Shown here: positions 33,463 through 42,727 of the stretch, one piece after another
Layout: every line of letters starts with the position of its first letter
How positions within the stretch are numbered: position 1 is the stretch's first letter
NCBI GenBank assembly: GCA_965279075.1
Contig: CBDIHI010000007.1
Coordinates: forward strand, 1-64,000
Direction: 5' to 3'
Length of the DNA: 64,000 nt
Origin: SZAS-79 sp965279075
GTDB lineage: Bacteria; Pseudomonadota; Gammaproteobacteria; Burkholderiales; SG8-39
Notes under the pieces: model-generated
Told to the model about the DNA's origin: nothing
Database searches by the model: none
The model's input: the letters and a program-made list of their open reading frames with translations, nothing else
Made by a program: the position numbers and the translations under genes

Positions 33463-34542
33463 ATGTTTGACCAGTTCGTCGGCACCAAGCCGGTCGAGGA
33501 GCGCCACCGGCTCGATACTGCGCGCCTCGACGCGTACATGCGCTCGAACGTCGAAGGCTATTCGGGCAGCCTCGAGGTGGCGCAGTTCAAGGGGGGCCAG
33601 TCCAACCCCACCTACCGGCTTTCGGCCGGCGGCAGGAACTACGTGCTGAGGAAGAAGCCGCCCGGCAAGCTCCTGCCCTCGGCCCATGCGGTCGACCGCG
33701 AGTTCCGCGTGATCAAGGCCCTGCACGGTGCGGGCTTTCCCGCGCCGCGACCGTACGCGCTGTGCGAGGACGAAGGCGTCATCGGCACCGCGTTCTACAT
33801 CATGGACTGCGTCGAGGGCCGCGTGCTGTGGGACCAGTCGCTGCCGGGGATGTCAAAGACGGAACGTTTCGCGATCTGGGACGAGCTGAACCGCGTCATC
33901 GCGCAGCTGCACGCGATCGACTACAAGGCCGCGGGGCTGGAGACCTTCGGCAAGCCCGGCAACTACCTCGAGCGCCAGATCGGCCGCTGGACCAAGCAGT
34001 ACCTTGCATCGGAAACGCAGAAGATCGAGGCGATGGACAACCTGATCGCGTGGCTGCCGAAGAACATCCCGGCCGGTGACGAGACCACCGTCGTGCACGG
34101 GGATTTCCGCCTCGACAACACGATCTTCCACCCGACCGAGCCGCGGATCCTCGCGGTGCTCGACTGGGAGCTGTCGACGCTCGGCCACCCGATCGCGGAC
34201 TTCTCGTACCACTGCATGAGCTGGCACATCCCCTCGGGCAAGTTCCGGGGCATCGCCGACATCGATTACGAAGCGCTCGGCATCCCGACCGAGCAGCAGT
34301 ACATCGACATGTACTGCAAGCGCACCGGGCGCGCGGGCATCGACCCGTCGACCTGGGATTTCAACATGGCCTACAACCTGTTCCGGATCGCCGGCATCAC
34401 GCAGGGCATTGCCAAGCGGGTGGTCGACGGCACGGCTTCCAGCGCGCATGCGGTCGAGACCGGGTCGAAGGCGCCGCTGCTGGCCGAACTCGGCTGGGCG
34501 CAGGTCGAAAAGATATTGAAGAGAAGCGGCCGGGCCGCATAG
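33463..34542 (+). CDS. phosphotransferase family protein (ACAD10/11 kinase-like)
   Basis: A 359-aa aminoglycoside-phosphotransferase-fold protein. The catalytic loop is VVHGDFRLDNTIF and the metal site is VLDWELSTLGHP; the N-terminal lobe has GGQSNPTYRLSAGG and YVLRKKPPGKLLPSAH. In eukaryotic ACAD10/11 this domain is fused to an acyl-CoA dehydrogenase; there it phosphorylates 4-hydroxyacyl-CoAs for further oxidation. Here the partner enzyme is encoded 10 bases downstream, so the same two-step chemistry is plausible. Confidence 0.9.
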   Translation: MFDQFVGTKPVEERHRLDTARLDAYMRSNVEGYSGSLEVAQFKGGQSNPTYRLSAGGRNYVLRKKPPGKLLPSAHAVDREFRVIKALHGAGFPAPRPYALCEDEGVIGTAFYIMDCVEGRVLWDQSLPGMSKTERFAIWDELNRVIAQLHAIDYKAAGLETFGKPGNYLERQIGRWTKQYLASETQKIEAMDNLIAWLPKNIPAGDETTVVHGDFRLDNTIFHPTEPRILAVLDWELSTLGHPIADFSYHCMSWHIPSGKFRGIADIDYEALGIPTEQQYIDMYCKRTGRAGIDPSTWDFNMAYNLFRIAGITQGIAKRVVDGTASSAHAVETGSKAPLLAELGWAQVEKILKRSGRAA

Positions 34543-34551
34543 GAGACGACC

Positions 34552-35790
<1,239 letters not shown>

Positions 35791-35820
35791 GGTTCCCCCA
35801 GGGGCTTTGAGGGCGCCGGG

Positions 35821-36789
35821 CTAGTCGATCCTGACGTTCATCTCGCGGATCGACTTGCCCCAGCGCTCGTAGTCGCGGGCGTAGGCTTTCGCGAAGGCCT
35901 CGTGCGGCAGGCCCACGACTTCGCCGCCGAGTGCCTCCAGCTTCGCCTTCACCTCGGGATTCGCGAGCGTCTTCACGATGTCCGCGGAGAGCTTCGCGAC
36001 CACCGGCGCGGGCGTGCCCGCCGGCGCGAAGATCCCCAGCCACAGCGTCGACTCGAATCCCGCGTAGCCCAGCTCACCCATCGTCGGCACGTCCGGCAGC
36101 GTGGACGAGCGCTTCGGCGCGGCGATCGCGAAGGCCTTCAGCTTGCCGCCCTTCAGCTGCGTCGAGGCCGACAGGATCGGGTCGAACATCAGCGCGACCG
36201 ACCCGGAGTACATGTCGAGGTAGGCGGGCGCCGAGCCCTTGTAGGGGATGTGCGGCATGTCGACCTGGGCGACCTGCTTGAAGAGCTCGCCGGTGAGGTG
36301 GTTGAGCGTGCCGTTGCCCGGCGATGCGTAGGCGTACTTGCCGGGGTTCCCCCTGGCCAGCGCGACCATCTCCTTCAGCGAGTTCGCCGGCACCTTCAGC
36401 GTCGAGACCAGCACCAGCGGGACGTCCGCCACCAGCGTGACCGGGATGATGTCCTTCATCGGGTCGTAGGGCAGGCCCTTGTAGAGGTTGGGTGCGATCG
36501 CGTGCGTGCCCATGGTCCCGCTCATGATCGTGTAGCCGTCGTGCGGCGCCCGCACCATCTCGGCGGTCGCGAGCGTACCTCCGGCGCCGGGCTTGTTCTC
36601 GACCGAGATGGCCTGGCCCCAGGTCGCGGAGAGCTTTTCCGCGAGCACCCGCGCGGTGATGTCCGACGCCGCCCCGGGCGTGAACGGGATCAGCCAGCGC
36701 ACCGGCTTGGAAGGCCAGGCCTGCGCGTGCACCGGTGCGGCGCAGGCAAGACCGAGCAGGCAGGCGAGGGTGCGGATCGATACGTTCAT
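35821..36789 (-). CDS. Bug-family substrate-binding protein
   Basis: A 322-aa periplasmic protein with a signal peptide (IRTLACLLGLACAAPVHAQ). Family features are WPSKPVRWLIPFTPGAASDI, SVENKPGAGGTLATAEM, MPHIPYKGSAPAYLDMYSG and LPDVPTMGELGYAG. It is convergent with the acyl-CoA dehydrogenase operon and divergent from the GST gene. No cognate membrane subunits are present. The ligand is unknown, probably a carboxylate. Confidence 0.92.
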   Translation of the reverse strand: MNVSIRTLACLLGLACAAPVHAQAWPSKPVRWLIPFTPGAASDITARVLAEKLSATWGQAISVENKPGAGGTLATAEMVRAPHDGYTIMSGTMGTHAIAPNLYKGLPYDPMKDIIPVTLVADVPLVLVSTLKVPANSLKEMVALARGNPGKYAYASPGNGTLNHLTGELFKQVAQVDMPHIPYKGSAPAYLDMYSGSVALMFDPILSASTQLKGGKLKAFAIAAPKRSSTLPDVPTMGELGYAGFESTLWLGIFAPAGTPAPVVAKLSADIVKTLANPEVKAKLEALGGEVVGLPHEAFAKAYARDYERWGKSIREMNVRID

Positions 36790-36896
36790 TGCGTGCTCCC
36801 GGGAGTCGATGCCGGTAAGCGAGCAAGGCCTGTGCCATCACCCGGGGGCGCGCCGGGCCCTTGTCTATAATGCCCCCTCCACGGAGGAGGAGTCCC

Positions 36897-37565
36897 ATGC
36901 CCAAGCTATGCGGTTTCCGCGTCAGCAACTACCACAACAAGGTGCGCCTCGCGCTGCTCGAGAAGGGCATCGCGCACGAGGAGGACGCCAACTGCCGCCC
37001 CTCGCAGAAGGACGAGTGGGTCGCACGCTCGCCGCTCGGCAAGGTGCCGATCCTCGAGGTCGACGGTGCGGCGCTGGCCGAGTCGCAGGTGATCTGCGAG
37101 TACCTCGAGGACGCCTACCCGCAGGTCCCGCTGTACCCGAAGGACCCGCTGGCGAAAGCCCGCGTGCGGGAGCTGATCACGGTGATCGAGCTGCACTTGG
37201 AGCTCGTCGCGCGGCGCCTGTACGGCGGCGTGTTCTTCGGCGGGACGGTGTCGGACGAGACGAAGAAGGAAGTCGAGCGCGACCTCGCCAAGGGCGTGCG
37301 CGCGTTCGCGAAGCTCGCCAAGTTCGGACCCTTCGTCGCCGGGAAGGACTTCACGCTGGCCGACTGCTCGGCTTTCGTGAACCTGCCGCTGGTCACCATG
37401 GCGACCAAGCTCGCCTACGGGCGCGACTTCCTCGAAGGCCTGCCGCAGGTGAAGCCCTACATCAGGATGCTCGGTGAGCGGCCGCACTTCGCCACAGTGC
37501 ATGCCGACCGCAAGGAAGCCCAGGACGCCGCCGCCGCGGCCGCCGCGGCGAAAAAGGCAGGGTGA
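36897..37565 (+). CDS. glutathione S-transferase family protein
   Basis: A 222-aa protein with a thioredoxin-like N-terminal domain (CGFRVSNYHNKVRLALLEKG, then LGKVPILEVDGAALAESQVI with the cis-Pro and the GSH-binding acidic/Ser pair) and a helical C-terminal domain (FVAGKDFTLADCSAFVNLPL). GGAGGAGG six bases before ATG 36897 sets the start. The C-terminus is an alanine-rich tail. The stop overlaps the metallo-beta-lactamase gene as GTGA. Confidence 0.9.
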   Translation: MPKLCGFRVSNYHNKVRLALLEKGIAHEEDANCRPSQKDEWVARSPLGKVPILEVDGAALAESQVICEYLEDAYPQVPLYPKDPLAKARVRELITVIELHLELVARRLYGGVFFGGTVSDETKKEVERDLAKGVRAFAKLAKFGPFVAGKDFTLADCSAFVNLPLVTMATKLAYGRDFLEGLPQVKPYIRMLGERPHFATVHADRKEAQDAAAAAAAAKKAG

Positions 37566-38407
37566 GGCTCCACACGCTGGGCACGGGCGGGCCGCGGCCC
37601 GACCCGGAGCGCAATTCCGCCTGCCACGTGCTCGAGGCGGGCGGGGCCAGGCTGATGTTCGACGTGGGTCGCGGCGCGATCCAGCGCATCGCGCAAAAGG
37701 GCTTCGCCTTCGCCGACATCGGGCCGCTGTTCGTGACCCACCACCACGTCGACCACATCGGCGAGCTGTCCAACTACCTGATCACCAGCTGGCTCGCGGG
37801 GCGCCGCAAGCCCCTGCGCATCTACGGGCCGCCCGGCACGGCGGGCATCGTCGACGTGCTGGTGAAGTCGGTCTACGACCGCGACATCGCATTCCGCACC
37901 GAGGGCGAGACCGCGTTCGGCCCGTTCATCGGCGCCGAAGTCACCGAGGTCACGGCCGGGCCCGTCGCCGAAGGCGAGGGCTGGAAGGTGAGTTGCGAGG
38001 AGATGGAGCACGGCCACGGCCTGCCGTTCGGCAAGGCTTTCCTTGCGCGCTGGCGGTGCCTTGCGTACCGCGTGGAAGCTGAGGGGAAGGTGTTCAGCTT
38101 CAGCGGCGACGCGGTGATTTGCGAGCCGCTGATCCGCATCGCTTCGGGCGCCGACCTGCACCTGCAGTGCTGCTACATGGCGGCGTCGGAAATGCAGGGC
38201 GGGCATTTCAAGGGCGTGGGCAAGTACACGCTGGCCTGCTCGGACACCGCGGGCAGGATTGCCGCGCGGGCCGGCGTGAAGCGGCTGGTGCTGACGCACT
38301 TCCGGCAGACCACCCCGGCACTGATCGACGACATGCGCGCGGATATCGCGGCGGACTACGCCGGCCCGGTCGAGTTCTCCGCAGACCTCGCCGAATTCCT
38401 AGTCTAG
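37562..38407 (+). CDS. metallo-beta-lactamase fold hydrolase (RNase Z/arylsulfatase-like)
   Basis: A 281-aa protein. Its GTG start overlaps the GST stop. It begins MRLHTLGTGGPRPDPERN, typical of the RNase Z/AtsA branch. The metal site is THHHVDHIGELSNYL (HxHxDH), followed by FSFSGDAV (bridging Asp) and LTHFRQT (terminal His). The role is a phosphodiesterase or sulfatase-type hydrolase; coupling with a GST could suggest thioester or glutathione-conjugate hydrolysis. The end overlaps the convergent Bug gene by nine bases. Confidence 0.88.
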   Translation: MRLHTLGTGGPRPDPERNSACHVLEAGGARLMFDVGRGAIQRIAQKGFAFADIGPLFVTHHHVDHIGELSNYLITSWLAGRRKPLRIYGPPGTAGIVDVLVKSVYDRDIAFRTEGETAFGPFIGAEVTEVTAGPVAEGEGWKVSCEEMEHGHGLPFGKAFLARWRCLAYRVEAEGKVFSFSGDAVICEPLIRIASGADLHLQCCYMAASEMQGGHFKGVGKYTLACSDTAGRIAARAGVKRLVLTHFRQTTPALIDDMRADIAADYAGPVEFSADLAEFLV

Positions 38408-39361
38408 TTTCGCGCCTGTCGAGACGACGAGCTTCTTCCACTTCGCCGCCTCGTCCTGGATGAAGCGGCCGAACTCGGGCGCGGTCATGCCGCCGGGCTC
38501 GGAGCCGAGCGTCATCAGCTTTTCAGCCACGTCGGGGGTCCGCAATGCCTTCACGATCTCGGCGTTGAGCTTGGCGGTGACCTCGGCCGGCATGCCCGCC
38601 GGCCCGACGATCCCGCCCCAGCCGTAGAGGTCGTAGCCCCTGAGGCCCGCCTCGTCGAGCGAGGGCAGGTCGGGCAGCAGGCGCGAGCGGTTCTTCGTCG
38701 TCACGGCCAGCGCGCGGGTACGGCCCGCCTTCACGTGCGGGATCGCGGAGACCGCAGTGTCGAACATGACCTGCACCTGCCCGCCGATCAGGTCGGTCTG
38801 CGCGGGCGCCGAGCCCTTGTACGGCACGTGCACCATCTGCACACCCGCGATCTGGTTGAACAGTTCGCCGGCGAGGTGGGGCGGGCTGGCGTTGCCGATC
38901 GAGGCGAAGTTGATCGCGCCGGGTTTCGATTTGGCTAGCGCCACCAGCTCGGCCACGGTCTTTGCCGGGACGCCCGGGTTCTCCACCAGCACCAGCGGGA
39001 ACACGCCGAGCAGCGCCACCGGCGTGAAGTCCTTCGCGAGGTCGTAGGGCACCTTCGGGAACAGGCTGGGGTTGATCGCCAGCGCCGCGGGGAAGTACAG
39101 CAGCGTGTAACCGTCGGCCGGGGACTTCACCAGCAGGTCGGCCGCGATGTTGCCGCTTGCGCCGGGGCGCGCGTCGACGATGATCGGCTGGCCCATCGCC
39201 TCGGTGAGCTTCTGGCCGACGAGGCGCACCTGCGTCTCGCCGCCCGAGCCGGGCGGGAAGCCGATGATGACCTTGATGGGCTTGCTGGGATAGGGCTGGG
39301 CCGTGGCGGCCAGCGCGCTTGCGGCCAGCGCGAGGCCGGCGAGCAGGGTGATCGGTTTCAT
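38399..39361 (-). CDS. Bug-family substrate-binding protein
   Basis: A 320-aa periplasmic binding protein. ATG 39361 starts a signal peptide (ITLLAGLALAASALAATAQ). Family motifs are YPSKPIKVIIGFPPGSGGET, VDARPGASGNIAADLL, VHVPYKGSAPAQTDLIGG and LPDLPSLDEAGLRG. It is divergent from the broken marC gene. The cognate transporter is elsewhere in the genome. Confidence 0.92.
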   Translation of the reverse strand: MKPITLLAGLALAASALAATAQPYPSKPIKVIIGFPPGSGGETQVRLVGQKLTEAMGQPIIVDARPGASGNIAADLLVKSPADGYTLLYFPAALAINPSLFPKVPYDLAKDFTPVALLGVFPLVLVENPGVPAKTVAELVALAKSKPGAINFASIGNASPPHLAGELFNQIAGVQMVHVPYKGSAPAQTDLIGGQVQVMFDTAVSAIPHVKAGRTRALAVTTKNRSRLLPDLPSLDEAGLRGYDLYGWGGIVGPAGMPAEVTAKLNAEIVKALRTPDVAEKLMTLGSEPGGMTAPEFGRFIQDEAAKWKKLVVSTGAKLD

Positions 39362-39420
39362 GGCGGATCCCTCGGGTGTATTCGGGCAGTGTAATTCAGG
39401 CATGCAATGGCCGTGCCACA

Positions 39421-40067
39421 ATGCCTGTTATGCATGAACTGGCTGAACTGCGCGACTACGTGCGCTTCTTCGTGACGCTGCTGGCGGTGCTCGATCCCTT
39501 CCTCGCGGTGCCGATCTATGTCGGCGCCACCGCCGCGCGCAGCGAGGACTACCGCCGGGCGCTGTCACGGGTGGTCACGCTCACCGTGTTCGCGGTGCTC
39601 GCGACCAGCGCGGTGGTCGGCGAGGAATTGCTGTCCCTGATGGGCGCCAGCCTGCCGGCGTTCCGCGTCGGCGGCGGGCTCGTGCTGCTGCTGATGGCGC
39701 TGGCGATGCTGAACGCGCAGGCCGGCGGCGTGCGGCAATCGGAGGCCGAGGCCGAGGAACTGGAAGCCGGGCGCCTGTCCGGCGTCGTGCCGCCGTGCCG
39801 CTGCTGGCCGGGCCCGGCGCGATCAGCACCACGATCATCGCGGCGGAAGCCGGCGGCTTCGGCCACCGGCTGGCGATCGTGCTGTGCATCTTCTGCGTGT
39901 GCGCCGGGCTGTGGGTCATGCTCAGGCTCGCGCACCTGATCGCGTCGCGGGTCGGCCAGACCGGGTTGAACATCGCCACGCGCCTGCTCGGGCTCCTTCT
40001 TGCCGCGATCGCCATCCAGACGATGGCCGAGGGGATGAAGGGGTTGTTCCCGGTGCTGGCGGGGTAG
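39421..40067 (+). pseudogene. marC-like membrane protein gene with a frameshift
   Basis: The first part (from ATG 39421 or 39430) reads as the N-terminal half of a MarC-family membrane protein: LAVLDPFLAVPIYVGATAAR, FRVGGGLVLLLMALAMLNAQ. Just after SGVVP the frame changes (39788-39800). The next frame continues the protein with PLLAGPGAISTTIIAAEAGG to the TAG at 40065-40067. MarC proteins have two residues between VVP and the next hydrophobic residue, so about four bases appear to be missing. The gene is either broken or misassembled. It borders the IS3 fragment and the AbiE-like islet, which fits local decay. Confidence 0.75.
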
Positions 40068-40069
40068 CG

Positions 40070-40090
40070 GTTGTTGTGTTTTTGAACAAC
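40070..40090. promoter_or_regulatory. imperfect operator-like palindrome after marC
   Basis: GTTGTT (40070-40075) and AACAAC (40085-40090) are complementary arms around a T-rich 9-base centre. The element resembles the longer palindrome at 42626-42649 and may be a relic of the same kind of HTH-regulator operator. It lies between the broken marC and the transposase fragment. Confidence 0.3.
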
Positions 40091-40127
40091 GATATTGACC
40101 CCACCGTCGCTCCTGTAGAGGAGGTAT

Positions 40128-40270
40128 GAGTCCACCGGTATCGAAACCCGCTTCACCAGCCTAGCCTTCATGGGCTGGGCGCAGGCCCACGGGATTCGTC
40201 GCATCCTGATCCAACCGGGCCGGCGGATGCAGAACGGCGACATCGAGAGCTTCAACGGCAAGTTCCGGGG
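40128..40270 (+). mobile_element. IS3-family transposase remnant
   Basis: One short frame between marC and the AbiE-like operon reads FTSLAFMGWAQAHGIRRILI, then QPGRRMQNGDIESFNGKFR. This is the conserved C-terminal DDE region of IS3-family OrfB (QPG..xxNgxIESFNGKFR with the catalytic Glu). No start, no upstream domains and no terminal repeats are visible. The rest of the 40068-40373 interval holds the palindrome at 40070-40090 and the operator at 40316-40374 and no other gene. Confidence 0.8.
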
Positions 40271-40315
40271 CTTGCGGCGTGGGAGGGACGGATTCTCGGG
40301 ATCGGTTAGCCTTCA

Positions 40316-40374
40316 TTTTGTCCATTATTGACTTTTGTCCACCAAAAGTGGAATATCTAATCCGGTGGACAAAA
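40316..40374 (+). promoter_or_regulatory. operator with one direct and one inverted half-site before the AbiEi-like gene
   Basis: TTTTGTCCA occurs at 40316-40324 and again, extended to TTTTGTCCACC, at 40333-40343. Its exact inverted copy GGTGGACAAAA lies at 40364-40374, with a 20-base AT-rich spacer, and touches the start codon. Repression of the operon by its own AbiEi protein is expected in AbiE systems, so this is the likely autoregulatory site. Confidence 0.6.
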
Positions 40375-41417
40375 TGACCCCCGAAGACGACCTCATCGAA
40401 CGCGCCCTGGCCGCCGCCCGCACCCACGGGCTGACGGCACGCGTGACCCAGACCGAACCCCAGCCAGACGCAGGCCTGCGGCCCGATGCGGTGGTCGAAC
40501 TCGGGCATGGCGCGGAGCGGACCCGCTTTCTGGTCGAAGCCAAGCGCACCGTGACGCCCGCGACGATCGGTCCCATCGCGCACCACGTCGCCCGGCTGGG
40601 CGAAGAGGCGCTGCTGATCACGCACTACGTCACGCCACCTCTCGCCGAGCAACTCAGGCGCGAAAAAATCGCGTTCCTCGACACGGCAGGCAACGCGTTC
40701 ATAGACCGGCCGCCGCTGTTCGTATGGGTCAAAGGCCAGAAGCCGGAGACGGCGCAAGTCCCGGCGGAGACGGGCCGGGCGTTCCAGCCCACCGGCCTGC
40801 AGGTTCTGTTCGCGCTGCTCTGCGACCCGAAGGTGGTGAATCGCCCTTACCGCGAAATCGCCAAGATGGCGGGTACCGCGCATGGCACGGTGGGCTGGGT
40901 CATGGCGGACCTGCAGCAGCTGGGATTCGTGCGCGACGTGGCGGGAAAGCGCGGAACGCGCAGGCTCTACAACCTCGAGCGGCTGCTGCCCCAGTGGGTC
41001 GAGGCCTACGCGAGGATGCTGAGGCCGCGTACGCTGATCAAACGCTTTTACGTCCCCCGCATCGACACGTGGCGGGATTGGCATCCCGAAGAGCACGGTG
41101 GGCTGTGGGGCGGCGAGCCGGCCGCCGCGCTGATGACCAAATATCTTCGGCCAGGCGAACTGACCATCTACGCCGAAAAGCTGCCCGGGCTCCTGGCGGT
41201 GCAAAGGCAGTTCAGGCAGACACCGGAGCCGGGAAACACCGCGATCGTCGACGTGCGCCGGAATTTCTGGGATCTCCCGGGTGACGTCAACTATCCGAAC
41301 ATTGTTCCGCCTCTGCTCGTGTACGCGGACCTGCTGGCAACTGGTGACGCGCGGTGCCTGGAAACGGCGCAGATGATCTACAAGACCCATGTCGTTCGAC
41401 TTTACGAACCGGCCTGA
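40374..41417 (+). CDS. AbiEi-family antitoxin/regulator of a type IV toxin-antitoxin system, with a PD-(D/E)xK-like N-terminus
   Basis: A 347-aa protein. A winged-helix DNA-binding segment is visible at about residues 155-205 (YREIAKMAGTAHGTVGWVM). The C-terminal half resembles AbiEi_2 antitoxins (LRPRTLIKRFYVPR, LWGGEPAAALMTKYLRPGEL). The N-terminal ~120 residues contain RPDAVVEL (Pro37-Asp38) and FLVEAKRTV (Glu55-x-Lys57), the spacing of a PD-(D/E)xK nuclease core. In-frame GTG 40365 and TTG 40335 lie inside the operator, so ATG 40374 is preferred. It overlaps the nucleotidyltransferase gene by 29 bases. Family call from sequence similarity by eye; no partner proof. Confidence 0.75.
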   Translation: MTPEDDLIERALAAARTHGLTARVTQTEPQPDAGLRPDAVVELGHGAERTRFLVEAKRTVTPATIGPIAHHVARLGEEALLITHYVTPPLAEQLRREKIAFLDTAGNAFIDRPPLFVWVKGQKPETAQVPAETGRAFQPTGLQVLFALLCDPKVVNRPYREIAKMAGTAHGTVGWVMADLQQLGFVRDVAGKRGTRRLYNLERLLPQWVEAYARMLRPRTLIKRFYVPRIDTWRDWHPEEHGGLWGGEPAAALMTKYLRPGELTIYAEKLPGLLAVQRQFRQTPEPGNTAIVDVRRNFWDLPGDVNYPNIVPPLLVYADLLATGDARCLETAQMIYKTHVVRLYEPA

Positions 41418-42246
41418 ACTGTCTTCCCTCGCGCTGGTGGTGAGCGCGCTCGAACGCGTAGCAGTGCCCCTGGGGTGCGACTACTGCGTGATTGGCGCCA
41501 CCGCCCGCGACTTGTCGTTGCACCATGCCTTCGGGATAGACATTGCTCGCGCGACCGAAGACGTGGACTTTTCCGTGGTCGTGCGCGACTGGGATGCGTT
41601 CACCGGCCTGCGAGGCAGCCTGATCGGCAGTGGTGCATTCGCCGAGCGGGGTGGGGTGGCCACCCACAAGCTGCGTCATGTCGCTACGAAACTGCCTATC
41701 GACGTGGTCCCGTTTGGCGGAATCGAACGCCCGGATCGCACCATCGCCTGGCCTCCCGATCACGCAGAGGTCTTCGATTGCCTTGGGTTGCGCGAAGCCA
41801 TGGCGACATCCTCCATGGCGATACTGCCGGGTGGAACTAAAGTGCGCGTTCCCTCGATCCCCGCGCTCGCAACGCTGAAACTGACCGCCTGGCGCGACCG
41901 CAAGCACACCCACCCCGGCCGCGATGCGGGGGATCTCGTTCTTTACCTCCGGCACTACGTCACCTGCGGAAACATGGACCGCCTCGCATCCGACCACGGC
42001 GACATACTGGATGACCCGGAGTTCGACTATGAGCCCGCGGGGGCGCGCCTGCTGGGGCGGGATATTCGAGCGATGCTCGAACCCGACGCAGTGCCAAGCC
42101 TGCAAGGCATACTGGCGCCGGAAGCGGATCTCGATGGGCCACAACTGATGGCCGCACAATCGGGGCTGGCGGTCCCGCAGGCAATGCGGCTGATTCAGGC
42201 GCTCTTCGTGGGACTGTCGGAATCCAAAAAGCAAAATGCATCATGA
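41389..42246 (+). CDS. AbiEii-like nucleotidyltransferase toxin
   Basis: A 285-aa protein of the DNA polymerase beta-like nucleotidyltransferase fold. Active-site pieces are VIGATARDL, the acidic pair EDVDF (Asp58, Asp60) and PIDVVPFG (Asp104). AbiEii/MenA-type toxins of this family inactivate translation by adding nucleotides to tRNA ends or related RNAs. It overlaps its antitoxin gene by 29 bases and the next 43-codon ORF by 11. The pairing with an AbiEi-type neighbour makes type IV toxin-antitoxin or phage-abortive infection the most likely role. Confidence 0.75.
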   Translation: MSFDFTNRPELSSLALVVSALERVAVPLGCDYCVIGATARDLSLHHAFGIDIARATEDVDFSVVVRDWDAFTGLRGSLIGSGAFAERGGVATHKLRHVATKLPIDVVPFGGIERPDRTIAWPPDHAEVFDCLGLREAMATSSMAILPGGTKVRVPSIPALATLKLTAWRDRKHTHPGRDAGDLVLYLRHYVTCGNMDRLASDHGDILDDPEFDYEPAGARLLGRDIRAMLEPDAVPSLQGILAPEADLDGPQLMAAQSGLAVPQAMRLIQALFVGLSESKKQNAS

Positions 42247-42367
42247 ACCCGGCATCCCTTGTCCAGAAGCCAAGCTGCGCCGCGTGATCGTGGACGATCT
42301 CGAGGCGGCACTGGAGCAGTTCAGGCTGATCGCGAACGACCTGGGATCAGCCGCAGACGCGGCTTAA
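42236..42367 (+). CDS. short third ORF of the AbiE-like operon
   Basis: ATG 42236 opens a 43-codon ORF that overlaps the toxin stop by 11 bases and ends at TAA 42365-42367, overlapping the convergent HTH gene. The product is acidic and helical in its second half (LRRVIVDDLEAALEQFRLIA). Overlap at both ends is the arrangement expected for translational coupling. No family is recognised; a small accessory or inhibitor peptide is one option, chance is the other. Confidence 0.4.
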   Translation: MHHEPGIPCPEAKLRRVIVDDLEAALEQFRLIANDLGSAADAA

Positions 42368-42609
42368 TCCTCCTGACCCCAGGGCCGCACCGCCTTCACC
42401 CTTACCTCCAGCCCCAGCCCCGCCGCCGCCTCGACCAGCCGGTCGAAGCTGAACACGTCCTCGCCCGCGGCGAGGCGCCACATCTGCTGGCGGTCGAAGC
42501 CCATGGCCTCTGCGGCTTCCGGGCGGGTCAGGTGCAACTCTTCGATCCGCCTGAGCATGCGCGCACGCAGTTCGTCGCGCAGCCCGCGGCTGGGTGAGGC
42601 GGTCGGCAT
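42364..42609 (-). CDS. HTH (XRE/HigA-like) regulator without a toxin neighbour
   Basis: An 81-aa DNA-binding protein. Residues ~25-70 form a lambda-repressor-type helix-turn-helix (HLTRPEAAEAMGFDRQQMWR, then FSFDRLVEAAAGLGLEV). This composition is common in HigA/MqsA-type antitoxins that sit beside a small RelE/HigB-like toxin. No such toxin gene is visible on either side. Expression likely depends on the palindrome directly upstream. A solitary or orphaned antitoxin is the simplest reading. Confidence 0.75.
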   Translation of the reverse strand: MPTASPSRGLRDELRARMLRRIEELHLTRPEAAEAMGFDRQQMWRLAAGEDVFSFDRLVEAAAGLGLEVRVKAVRPWGQED

Positions 42610-42625
42610 GGCGGCTCCCCGGGTG

Positions 42626-42649
42626 CTGTGTTGTTCTATTTAACAACAC
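42626..42649. promoter_or_regulatory. perfect palindrome upstream of the HTH gene
   Basis: TGTGTTGTT (42626-42634) and AACAACACA (42641-42649) are exact 9-base arms around CTATTT. The element lies 16 bases upstream of the HTH start on the minus strand. It has the size and place of an autoregulatory operator for the HTH protein. Confidence 0.6.
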
Positions 42650-42727
42650 AACTGCCATGAATACCAGTCTTGTTCTAGGGACGCCAAACCATAATGTAAA
42701 GTTTTTCGTCCCCGGCCGGACCGCCGC

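Noticed and set aside
40070..40373. Complete insertion sequence next to marC
   Set aside because: Only about 45 codons of transposase remain and no terminal inverted repeats or target duplications are visible.
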